Positions 54,201 through 64,000 of a DNA stretch of 64,000 nt are shown here, piece by piece. The notes under the pieces are model-generated. The model ran no database searches and had not been told where the DNA came from. It was given only the letters and a program-made list of their open reading frames with translations. Source of the DNA: Edaphochlamys debaryana (taxonomy: Eukaryota; Chlorophyta; Chlorophyceae; Chlamydomonadales); contig JAEHOE010000123.1 in NCBI GenBank assembly GCA_016858145.1, positions 186,001 through 250,000 on the forward strand. The letters run 5' to 3'. Each line of letters begins with the position of its first letter. Positions within the stretch are counted from its first letter, which is position 1. A program made the translations under genes and the position numbers.

Positions 54201-56399
54201 TGCATGGACGAGATCGTGCACGTTGCCAAGCAGCTGCCGTGCGGTGCGTGGCGGGCGGGCGCGGGCGCAGAGGGCCGCAGGTCTGGTGCAACGCTCGGCT
54301 CTTCGCACCTGGATGGGTCATGCATGCTCCTGGTCGGCCGGCTCCGGTCTTGGCGGTGGATGGGTTACGCCCCCTGCCTCAACCGGCACTCGTGGCCCCC
54401 TCCCCGGTCCGCCCGCCCGCAGGCCACGTGTTCCACCTCTCCTGCCTGCGCGCCTGGCTGCAGCAGTCGGGGGCAGAGTCCTTCACCTGCCCCAACTGCC
54501 GAAAGCCCATCCTAGTCAGCCCGCCGGCTGCGGCGGGCGCCGGCGGGCCGGGCGGCGCGGGCGGGCGGCGGCGGTCGGCCCTGTCCGACCTGTGGCTGGT
54601 CCGCGCATTCGACCGCGCCTATGTCCGACTGGTGGTCGCAGTGGAGCCCCTGATCTGGACGCTGCTGCTCAGGTGAGGGCGGGGCGCCGCCTTGGCTGCC
54701 GGACATACCTAACCGGTTCCTGATGGCAACGGGGCACGCCATGGTCGGGTCGTCGTGGGGCTAGGCTGCATGCAACATGCGCTGCGGTCCTAGGGCCACA
54801 CTAGTGCGCTTCCTGCCGGGTTGCCGTTCTGCCGACTTACCGCCGCCGCCCTGTACCCTCGCCCTGTACCCGCGACCGTCTCTGCGCAGGACGGCGCTGT
54901 GGCTCGGGACGAGGACGCAGGGCCGGCGCCGCGGCGCCCGGTCGCCCCCCGGCGCCCCTCGGGAGGGCTCTGGGGAGTCGCCCTGGCCCCGGCCCAGCCG
55001 GCGCCGCAGCAGCCGCACCCGGGCAGGGGCAGCTGCGGCGGCCGCGGAGGCGGAGGCGGAGCGGGGGGTGTTTATATCGGACGATGACGAGGGCGAGGGA
55101 GCAGCGAGGGAGGAGCAGGAGGAGGAGGAGGAGGAGCGTGCCGGGGCGTGGGGCCGCGGGGGCGTGCGGGCTGCGGCGGAGCGCGAGCAGGAGGAGGCGG
55201 AGGAGGAGCATGAAGAGCTCGGGTGCAGCAGCGACGATGAGGGTGAGTTGGGGGAGGGCGAGACCGCTTGGTGTGCGCTGTGTGCGCAGGTACGGCTGAG
55301 TTCCGCGGCAGCGCTGCTGGGTAGCCAGCCGCAGCGGGTTGAAGGGAAGGGCGCGAAGCTTTCCTGCGCTGAGCGTGCGGGCATGCCTGAGATTCCGGGT
55401 ACCTCTAACGAAGTCTTACCGCCGCGGCTTGCCTGCCCCCCAGGCCGTCACTACTACCCCCAGCGCCGCTACAGCTCGGACCGCGGGGAGCTGCAAGACA
55501 GCAGCGACGACGAGGGGGCCGCGGGGGCGGGCCCCTCGTCCGCTGCCGCTGCCGCTGCCGCTGCGGGCGCCGGCGGCCGGGCGCGCGGCGGGCGGGCTCC
55601 GCGCGCGCGGCGGCGGCTGCTGGCGCCCTCCTCCGGCGACGTCCCCACCTACAGCGGCGACGTGCTGCCCAGGCAGGCGGCGGCGGTGGCGAGGCAGATC
55701 GGGCGGACGCTGTCGGCGGCGGCGTCGCTGCGGACGTCGTGGGCCGCACGTGAGCCGCGGGGGATGGGGGCTTCGTCTGAGGGAAGGGGGCCCTGGCAGC
55801 ATGCAGCGCTGAGCCCTAACACGCGGGGTTCCTCGCCGGGGGGCGGCACGTGGGGGAAAAGAGGCGGAGTGGGCGGTGATCCCGTACTGCGCAACCTCGG
55901 CTGCTGCTTGCATGCCGTGGCGGGGACGAGGGGCCCCATGCAAACCACATGTCGTGCGCAATGCTGGCCTGCGGGGTGGAATACGCTCCGTTTCCGGCCA
56001 CCAAACACTGTCGCTGTGGTGTCACGCTAACCCTGTGTCCCTTGTACCCTCGACACAGATGGCGCCTGCGCTGGTGCTGTGGCGGGCGGCCCCGAACCCG
56101 ACGACGACCCGCACCCGGAGGTCTGCAGCCGCCGGCGGCCGGGCGCCTCTCCCAGCAGCCACCAGCCGCCGCCGGACCGCACTCGCAGCCGCAGCCGGGC
56201 AGCAACCGCTGGCGGCGGCGGCGAGGACACGGCGGCAGCGGACGGTGCGCCCCTGTCCCCTGTGGAGGAGGAGGAGGAGGGGGGTGGCGTAGCGGGAGGG
56301 CAAGGGGATGGGGCGGCGGAGGCGCAGCAGGGGGGCGGCAGGACGGGCCTGCGCAGCCGTGGGGGTGCCAGGCTGCGGGCGGGCAGCGGCCGCGCGTGA
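51234..56399 (+). CDS. ER membrane RING-H2 ubiquitin ligase, AMFR/gp78-like
   Basis: Thirteen exons (51234-51349, 51436-51541, 51755-51894, 52046-52122, 52339-52418, 52775-52883, 53088-53416, 53762-53877, 54077-54243, 54423-54672, 54890-55242, 55444-55749, 56059-56399) give 829 aa in phase. The first ~350 residues are multi-pass hydrophobic (FACLNFFIASLAMAALVTA, LGLLVMVMVANALAYAL), with family-typical FAVVGYLRVFLGAAKDRL and DSLIVAIEGAKTLLRY. A C3H2C3 RING follows: C397TIC400, C413GH415, H418, C421, C436PNC439 (GHVFHLSCLRAWLQ). AMFR/HRD1 ligases ubiquitinate misfolded ER proteins for degradation. The tail (440-829) is low-complexity with acidic clusters (EEQEEEEEE, SSDDEG twice) and poly-Ala, and ends basic. 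I see no CUE domain, unlike animal AMFR. A Gly/Ala-rich insert sits before the helix GSFLYHAELVADLL. HRD1-type is the alternative reading; the layout favours AMFR. Confidence 0.88.
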
Positions 56400-56681
56400 G
56401 GAGGTGCGCAGAACGTGCAAGTACGAAGAAGGGCCCGCGGAACTGGGCGCATGCATGGTGGGTACTGTACATGTCGAGGCGGAGAGGCAGGTCCTAGGCA
56501 GGTCCTATCAAGGGGGGCCAGACGAGACTGAGCCGAACCATGTCAGGTGCGGACTGATTCAGGAGTTGGATTCTGGGAGGGTCAAGTTCCGTTAGGCTAG
56601 TGTATGGCGGTCTTCCTGGTTTCAAGTTCGTCTTGGGGCATCTTCATAGCTGGCGGCACTTGCAGCGATTCTCTGAGAAGG

Positions 56682-56686
56682 TGTAA
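56682..56686 (+). promoter_or_regulatory. Probable TGTAA polyadenylation signal of the AMFR-like gene
   Basis: TGTAA 283 bp after the stop codon at 56397-56399; no better candidate nearby. Confidence 0.55.
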
Positions 56687-56716
56687 CGTGCCTCGAGGTC
56701 ACCGCAGACGCTGAAC

Positions 56717-56968
56717 CTACCTGCTGCATTTGCGGCACTTGTCCATGCTGCCTATTCTGCCTACGTGAGCCCACTCAAGCCCGTGCGCGTGACTTTGGGA
56801 ACAGGTGTCCCTGTGGGGGCATTTGAACCAATTGAACCAACACTGGTGCCTGCCTTTTGCTAGATGCCCCACACATACACTGCAGGTAAGCCGGGGGGCG
56901 GGGGCTCTGGGCGCAACAGCGCCCCCTGGAGCGCCTCCTGTGGGGCAGGACAGCAACGCTGGTGCCAC
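56717..56968 (-). other. Cys/His-rich open frame, possible small zinc-binding exon (antisense to the intergenic region)
   Basis: The minus strand reads TCSVCVGHLAKGRHQCWFNW then FKCPHRDTCSQSHAHG and ends MDKCRKCSR before a TAG. Seven cysteines and five histidines in about 55 residues resemble a zinc-binding domain. There is no ATG (the frame opens with GTG), but a CCACAG acceptor about 30 bp in could make it a terminal exon. No partner exons found. Low confidence. Confidence 0.25.
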
Positions 56969-57194
56969 CGCCGGCCTACCCTCGCCAGCCTACCCTCAAG
57001 CCATCATGAAGCCTCCTGGCGGGACAGCCAGACAGAGGCCGTCACCCGGCATTCCGGCAAGTGCGCTGCACAGCTACTGCCTCCGCTGGCCGCGTGCATT
57101 TGCCCTCAGCCCATGAGCTAGCCAGCTACGCATCGGCTAAGGCCGGGGCACGCAAGGAAGCTCGCTGGCCGGGGCGCCCGGCCAAGCGCGAGAC

Positions 57195-60100
57195 ATGGCC
57201 ACAAGACTGGCCCGGGAGCCGTCCGCGCGCAATGAAGCGGTGCGGCTCCAGCGCGATGCGGCCCTGCAGGCGCTGCAGCGCTCGGAGCGCCTGGGCGAGG
57301 TGCAGCAGCACGGCGGGTGAGCGGGGCCCGCGCTCGGCAGCTGCGGGCTGCTGCAAACCTTGCTAGCATGCGCTAGCGCCGCTCCTGGCCCGTGTAGCCC
57401 GTGCGCATGCAGTAGGGCGCGGGGGCCCTCGCTCGAGGGGAGGCGAGGCCGAAGCGACCCCCGGGTCCTCCGGCCGCCCGGGCGCGCCCTGCTGCCCTGC
57501 GCGCGCGCTCCCAGCCAGGCCCCCATACCCAAGTCCTCACACATTGTTCGCTGCGGCCCATTGTTCGTAGGAGCGCCTCTGAGCTGCGCTTTGAGCTGCT
57601 GCCGCCGTTCAAGCCGGCGGAGGCGACTTGCGGACTGCAGACCGCCAGGGGGGAGGGGGAGAGGGGGAGGGGAAGGAGACAGCAGGCGCTGCCCGAGGGC
57701 AAGCGGGCCGAGGTGTACTCGCTCCTTCGTGCGGCGTTTGTTGAGGGCAACGACGATGTGGCCAAGGCTGAGGTGGGTTGAGGGCGGAGAGGGACTGCGG
57801 GTGCGAGCGGGGTGCAGGGTGGGAGGATGGGGCGGGGCGCGGCGCGCGGGGGATGGTGGTGCGGGCTCAGGGAGGAGGGTTGTGATGCGGGGGGTTGTGA
57901 TGTGTTTGGATGAGTGGAGGGGTACATCATGCGCAGCATCCCACCTCTAGCCGAGGGATCCCGTATGTGCAGAAGCCTCCAACCTGGATGCGCTGAATCA
58001 CATGCTTCCTGAATCACAGCGCCCGTGCAACTAGTGCAACCCGAGGTGCTTTGTGTAGAAGCCCCCACCCTGAATGCACTGTTGTCGTGCTTCTTTACCA
58101 CCCCACGCCCCGCCCCCCTGTGTGTCCCAACAGGTGCGCTGCTGCGTGTTCGGCGGCCGGAACCCCCACAACCCCGGAAGGAAGGAAGACGCAGGCTCTC
58201 GGTAGGTCGGTATGTTGGGTTGAGCCCGGATATAGGATCTGAGTTAGAACCAAGCCTTGTTTGAATGGCCATGGCTTTGCCCGGGTTGCTGGCGGCAGGA
58301 TCAGGCAGAGATGGTGACTGCAGCGCCATCGCCCCCACGCCCACCGTCTCGTTCTCTCTATGCAACCCACTGCAACCAGATATGAGACGTGTCTGTCCGC
58401 TGGGCTGTGGCTCGGCAAGCAGCTCATGTGCGCTTCGGCGTTTCGAGTCAACGGGGTCAAGGCGAACGCTCCTCACGTGCAGGTGTGGAGGCCGGGGGGA
58501 AGGTGGTGCGGGGATGGTGGCACTGGGGTGGTGACGGTGCAGAGTTGAAGCACAACACAACACGAGGCAGAGGCAGGAGGCGTCGAGGGGCTACAGCTAA
58601 TAGTCCGGGAAGGAAAGGTTTACTCAGCGCTAACAGGGGCACCAAAGCTGGGAAGGTTACACTTTTCGGAAGTTGCCGTTGGTGCCCGCGTTGTTACCGT
58701 TCGTATGTGCGGCCCCGTCCCTTGCTGCAGATCCTGTACCACGCCACCTCCAGCCGCCACCGCCGGCTGGGCCTGGGCCGCCTGCTGGCGCGCTGCATCG
58801 CCTCTGCCGCAGCGGAGGCGGGGCACAAGGTGCGCGAGGCAAGCGACTCTGTCCAGTGTCTTAGCCACGCACTTAACCCCAATGGAGCGTTAAGGCACTG
58901 TGTCCCCAGCCAAGGGCATGCTCCGTCCGTATCCTCACGCACAATGCACGCTCGACAGATAGAGCGCAGGGGCTGCTCGGCTCCTTCCGGCCTGACCCTG
59001 TTGCTTCCCATTCCGATCCCTACCCGGCCCCTTCTCCCAGGTCGCGAGCGTGGCAGTGGTGTCAGAGGGGGTGCAGAAGGCCTTCTGGCGCCAGGTGCGT
59101 GGGCGGCAGCCCTCCGCCTGCCGTGTAACCCCAACCCCTCAGTCTCTTTGGCTTCGTTAGGTGTCCATTTGTCACGCTCGCGCGCTTCCCTGCCCACCCG
59201 TCCCCTTGACCCAGCATCATTTTGCCCTCCCCTAACCCTTGATGTGTTTGTGCCGGCAGGTGGGCTTCCTAGACGCCGCGTCCGCCCGTGCCTCGGGCGG
59301 CGCATCGGCAGTGTGCAGCCACCGCCAGCAGCAGCGGGGCGGCGCGGCCCTGCTGCTGCACCACCGGGCGCTGGAGGCGGGCCGGCCGCACTGCCCCTCC
59401 AACTGCGCGGTGTGGGCCATGGAGCTGGAGGGCCCCGAGGGGGAGGCGCGCAGGGTGGGTGCTGGGATGGAAGGGGGTGCGGTGCGTGCGGTGCATGCGA
59501 TGAAGGCGTGGGATTGGCTAGGCTGTGTTGCCGCCTGCGGGTGCACCAGGCAGGGGGCATGGGCGGATGCATGGGCGCGTGATGTGCGCGTGCATGGTGG
59601 TTTGTTAGCGGCCTGGAGCTTGATGGTTTGGTCGGAGGGCGGCCGCGCCCACTCACCACCGGTCGGCCTCTCAGTAGTCGGTAGGACCACGCCAAGGGGG
59701 AAACGGAAGCAAGGCAAAGCCCGAGGAGCAGCTACTAGAAGTGAAAAAAAGGTTGCTTCAAGGATGCTTCAACCTATCGGCGGCCTCCGTCACCCAGCTG
59801 CTTGCGTGCTGCTGTCACGTTGCATGCAGGTGGACGAGGCACTCGGCACGGTTCGCGCCAAGTACCTGGCGTTGGCGCCCCCCCATGCCGTACCACCACC
59901 TGTTGCCGTACCGCCGCCTGCTGCCGTACTGCTTGCTGCCGTACCGCAGCCGCTCCCTCCCGCGGCGCCAGCGGGAGGATGTGTAGCGGCGGCAGCGGCA
60001 GGGGCGGCGCCGGCGGCAAAGGCCGGGTCAGCGTCAGTACGGCGGGTGGCCGGGGGGTCGCCACCCCCAGCGGCAGCGGCAGGGGCAGCCGTAGGGCTGG

Positions 60101-62476
60101 CAGCGACGGGGCCGGATGGTGCCTGGCACGATCAGGCGGCCGGAGTGGCAGCGGCAGCAGCACTCACCGGGGACAAGGCAGGGCGTGAGGCGCAGCAGGA
60201 TGGGTCGCGCACACCGCTGAGCTCTGGGGTGAGGCCGGCTCCCGCCCTTGCTGGCCCGCCCCCAGGCCGCGCTCAGGCCTCCGCCGCCGACGCCACGACA
60301 GGCGGCGGCAGGATGCCAGCGGGCCCAGGCCCAGACCCAGGCCCAGGCAGCCCACCGGCAACCCCAGCGACCCCAACGACCACGCTCCGAGGTCCGCTCG
60401 GGCCCGAGCCCGGCGGCGGTGCCGTGCAGCCTGCGGCGGTGCCGCCAATGCCCCGCGGTACGGAGGTCCTTGGCGCCAGCCCGGCCGCCGCGGCCACGTG
60501 CACCCCCCAGTCGCGGCGCTCCGCCCGGCCCGCGGTGCCGCCTCCACCCTGCATGGCAGCCGGCGCCGGTGCCGTCCCGTGCGCCCCCCAGCCTGGGTGT
60601 TCCAGCCGGAAGAAGTACCTCGTCAAGCCCGCCTCCCTGCAGGGCCGCTGGTACACCAGGGACGTGCCTCTGCGGCCGGCGGCGGCTACGGCGGCTGTGG
60701 CGGCGGCGGCGGCTCCGGGGCCGGCGGCAGCGGCTGCGGCCCCCTGCGATGCACCAGCACCGGTAGTCGGGGCTGCAGCCGAGCGCGGGCTTGACGCAGC
60801 GCCGCCGGCCAGTCCCGCTGAGCGGCGGCGGCGGGAGCTGGAGATGGGATCGCTTCTGCAGTGGTCCCTGGCGCGAGTGCCGTACAGCGCCCAGACGGCC
60901 GCAGAGTGAGCAAGCGTAGTCTGCCCTCTGCAATCATACCGTACGTATCTGGGGACTGTTGTCTCAGCTGCATGGCCCACTTCACATCACGCCGCCCGAT
61001 CCCTGCTGCACCTGAGCCTTGCCGCCTCCACCGCCGCGCTCGCTCGCATGCAGATACATCCAGCTACTGGCAGAAATGGTGGAAGGGGAGGGCCCGCTCC
61101 CTCTGCTGGAGGCCGTTCTGCGGGCCCGCGCCGAGACCCGCATCCTGGCGCACGCACAGCGGCTCCACGCCCAGCTGCAGGCCGAGGTCGCTGCCATGCA
61201 GGCTGGCAGCGGCGGCGGCGGCGGGGTCAGCATCAGCGTCAGCAATGGCTGCGGTAGCTGCGGGGGCGACGCCGGCCCCTCGGCGCCCGGCGCTGGTGCT
61301 GGCGGCAGGGGTGGGGGTCGTGAGGAGCGTCCGCCCGCCCCGGGGGGGGCTGGCGCACCCGAAGCTTCGGAAGCTGTGGCGGAGGGTGGGTGCGGCGGCG
61401 GCGGCGGCGGCAGCTCACGGCCTGCGGTGACGTACGGCGACGGCGGCGGTGGCGGCGGCGCGGGCCCTGCCGGCGGCCCCCGCCGCCGCGGCTCCCTTTT
61501 CGCTGGCCTACGCCTTCGCCAGCTGCCGGGCAGAGCACGAGCAGCGCCCTGGCCCAACGGCCCGTCAGCCAAGGGCCCGACGGAGCGGACGTTTAGCCGC
61601 AAGCGCCCGCGCGGCGGCGGTGGAGGCGGTGGGGCGGCCGACGGGCTGGCTGCGGGGCCCCTCCCATCATCCCAGGGCGTCGCAAGGGACGCGGCGGAGC
61701 CGGGCCTGGCAGAACCGGCCAAGAGGCGACGGTCTGCTCCCGGACAGGAAGCTCCGGCGGAGGTTCGGTGGCCACAGGCAGGCAGCGAGGACCGGCAAGA
61801 GCGCCCGCTTCTGCCAACGTCCCGGCCTGGGAGCTTCAGCGCGCCGCCCTCAGACGACAAGGCTCAGCAACCTCAGCAGCTGGGCTCGCCGCCTGCTGCC
61901 GCTGCAGTGGAAGGCTCTGCTGACGCCTTGGTCCCCGGCACTCGTTCGTGCGGTGGGGCGCAGCGCGGCGGCGGCGGGTCTGCCGCGGCTGAGCCCTTCA
62001 ACTCCGAGGCCGCGGAGGCAGCAAAGCGGGGCGCGGACGCGGAGGCAGCGGTACAAGCGCAGGTCAGCAGCGCGGTGGCAGCCGGAGGGTCTGCAGCCCT
62101 GCAGCCACCGCCGCCACCGCCGCCGCCGCCTCAGCTGCAAGCGCTGCCGGCGGTGGCACCATGGCGGCAGCCGATAGCGACTGATGAGATCACGGCTCCC
62201 TCGGACGCGCTGATCGGCGCGGTGCCCCCGCCGCTGCGAGCGCCACCCCCGCCGCCGCCGCCACCGGCGACGGCGCCATGGCGGCGGCAGGCGGCGGCGG
62301 CTGACATCACGGCTCCGTCGGAGGCGCTGCAAGGTGCGGCGGCGCCCTTGGCTCATACCAGCGGCGGAGTCCGGGTCCATTCCGCGCCCTGCCAGCAGGC
62401 CCTCAATGGCGACTCGCCGGCTCGGAGGCTGGCGGGGGCGAGGCAATGGACCCGTCATGTGGACCCGTCGTCTTGA
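57195..62476 (+). CDS. Large GNAT-fold acetyltransferase-like protein with low-complexity C-terminal half
   Basis: Exons 57195-57316, 57571-57772, 58134-58201, 58380-58482, 58731-58829, 59041-59094, 59260-59454, 59830-60905 and 61054-62476 give 1113 aa in phase. Residues 1-60 are helical and charged. The GNAT core lies around 130-220: WLGKQLMCASAFRVNG, ILYHATSSRHRRLGLG (acetyl-CoA loop R/QxxGxG), then VASVAVVSEGVQKAFWRQVG with the FWxxxGF motif, matching the GNAT region of plant PHD-finger acetyltransferases. No PHD finger is seen. Residues ~280-1113 are Ala/Pro/Gly-rich with basic islands (TFSRKRPRG, AKRRRSAPG, likely nuclear localisation) and a twofold motif DEITAPSDAL / ADITAPSEAL. The 3' end is uncertain: splicing a 62-nt intron (62334-62395) replaces the terminal 47 residues by an acidic, Trp-rich tail ending at 62595 (1132 aa). 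Start: first ATG after an upstream gap; earlier exons cannot be excluded. Substrate unknown. Confidence 0.75.
62334..62395 (+). other. Probable short terminal intron of the GNAT-like gene
   Basis: Donor CAAG|GTGCGG and acceptor GCCAG, 62 nt. Using it keeps phase and opens a reading frame to 62595 containing EADWAALADWAALATELASL, which looks far more protein-like than the unspliced end (RQWTRHVDPSS). Confidence 0.5.
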
Positions 62477-62595
62477 TACCGCCGGGGGCAACGGCCGAGG
62501 CTGACTGGGCGGCGCTGGCTGACTGGGCGGCGCTGGCAACAGAGCTTGCGTCGTTGACGCTGGCGGACTGGCGGCCGCCGCCGCCATCAGATTAG

Positions 62596-64000
62596 CAGAT
62601 GTGGGCACCGGCGGCTAGGTTGTTTCTAGGAAGTCAGGAGGAAGCAAGGACGCGGCCAAAGCAGCCGCCGGATGGAGTCTTGGGCGTACGCCGGGCACGT
62701 TGCTGCCCCTCAACTGTTCATGTGTTGGGTATCAAGGAGTATGCCAACCTGGGGCCTGCGGGTCGGTCATGGGGCCGGCATGGGGCCGGCATCCAATCAT
62801 GCCCGAATCGAAGTCACATTGGACCCCCTGGGGGGAGCAACGGGGCTCGGCCCTTGCCCTGCCTTCGGGCAGCCACGCACCCCGGTGGCCCATGCAAGGC
62901 CTTCGAAAAGTGCCGGGGTTTTCTGGCTGTTGTGTCATGCCCCCAACCCGAGAACTGGTGGCTGGAGCAAAACCTCGACCTGAGCGCTCTTTGACCCCGT
63001 CCCTTTCAAGTCTGAGTGTGGGCTCGACTGCGGCCCCGTCCCCTCGAGCCCCTCTGCGCTAGCTATCGAGCGCCTAGCACGACCCTGTGGCCCCTTTGCA
63101 CGCCGTCAGCCTGCAGTGCGACCCGTTCACCTAGCCCACCCGGACCGAGGCCCAGCGCCCTCCGTCGAGGGGGAAAATGTGAGACAGGGACGATGTTACG
63201 CGAAAAGCAAGGCCAACAAAGGCCCTCCGTCGAGGGGAGCCTTCTCTCCTGAGCAGCCCAGCTCCCCTTTGCAGAGTCAGCACGGCTCTGACCCGCTGCG
63301 TTGCCCTTGCTGTGTGCGAGTGGAGGCGAGCGCGTGCCTTACAGCCCGCTTCAATTGTTCTCTCCTTGGCCCTGCCCGAGTGCACGCCAAGCCCGTGTCC
63401 TGTGGTCACCCCTGACCCGACACGCCCTCTCCCGGAGCGCATGTCCGCACCCCGGCGGCGTCAGTGCCTCCGTCCCCCTTTAACTCACCTCAATACCCGT
63501 AACGCTTCCACAATGCAAGACTTCCGCTGCTCAGTGTCCCTGCTGCTATCGCCTGCCCGTTGATCCCCCGGTCTGCCCCCGGTCGGGGCCGGCAGTCCGT
63601 GCCGTGCCCCCGCTGTTGAGGCGACTGCAGGGACCCTCCCGTCCGCGCGTCTGAGGTAGGGCCGGGGTGGCCGGGGCAACAGCGGCTGCTCTGCGAGCGA
63701 TCGCGTCCTGACCCTTCCTGACGCGCGCGTCGCAGACTTCCCCACTTTTGAGCTCGAGTCGCAATGGGCCGCAGCGACCTCCCCTGCCGCGTGCGCAACG
63801 GCGCCCTGCAGGCTTCAGAGCATCGCGCGGCGCGCTCGGCCGCGACCGGGAGAGATCGGGGCCCAGGAATTGTGCAAATACACAGTTGACGCGACGCCAG
63901 AAATTCCTCCCTCGCGTGTGCGTGTACGCCAGGCCTGATGTGTATTGTGACTAACACTTAGACAGACTAGAGATTGCTGGAGACTAGAGTCCGCGCGTCG
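62596..64000. other. Intergenic stretch, no supported gene
   Basis: It holds two exact copies of GCCCTCCGTCGAGGGG (63157-63172 and 63222-63237), each containing a self-complementary CCCTCCGTCGAGGG-like core, and a short direct repeat CATGGGGCCGG near 62770. No coding exons recognised. Confidence 0.45.

Overview
The window is nuclear DNA from a volvocine/chlorophycean green alga of the Chlamydomonas type. The reasons are: very GC-rich sequence; genes cut into many short exons with GTG/GTA...CAG introns; secreted hydroxyproline-rich (SPPPP) wall/matrix proteins; a tandem two-domain ARSA1-type ATPase; a plant-type UVR8; and TGTAA-type polyadenylation signals after some genes. The species cannot be fixed from the sequence. 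All gene models were assembled by hand from splice sites and reading-phase continuity; for the internal exons of each main gene except the matrix-protein gene at 5660-8207, every phase adds up.

Layout. 1-235: last exon of a secreted matrix protein (+). 1468-6105: a large inverted duplication of the promoter plus first exon of a paralogous matrix-protein gene, its arms separated by a decayed, partly folded-back LINE. The left arm carries only a 5' fragment (-). The right arm leads into a whole gene (5660-8207, +) that shows two apparent frame breaks. 10161-10931: a three-exon 105-residue gene of unknown function (-), divergent from the UV-B photoreceptor gene UVR8 (11359-15847, +). 15848-20600: no gene found. 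20664-25775: five tRNA-Pro genes (four AGG, one TGG); the four AGG copies lie in a segmentally duplicated array. 26541-35623: a 23-exon gene (-) for an ARSA1/GET3-like ATPase with two tandem ATPase halves and unresolved 5' end. 39453-40680: a plastid-type, membrane-anchored rubredoxin (-). 44580-49940: a secreted fasciclin (FAS1) repeat protein with Pro/Arg-rich tail (+), start codon not found. 51234-56399: an AMFR/gp78-type ER RING ubiquitin ligase (+). 57195-62476 (or 62595): a large GNAT-fold acetyltransferase-like protein with a long low-complexity tail (+).

The genes do not form a pathway; this is an ordinary eukaryotic gene neighbourhood with two structurally busy zones (the matrix-gene palindrome and the tRNA-Pro array). 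The most unusual recurring signal is that introns of UVR8, ARSA1 and the FAS1 gene carry degenerate copies of the neighbouring exon end plus its splice site, usually 113-139 bp from the real one. These look like small tandem duplications across exon-intron junctions. Long gene-poor stretches (236-1467, 8208-10160, 15848-20660, 35624-39452, 40681-44579, 49941-51233, 62596-64000) hold repeats or nothing recognisable.
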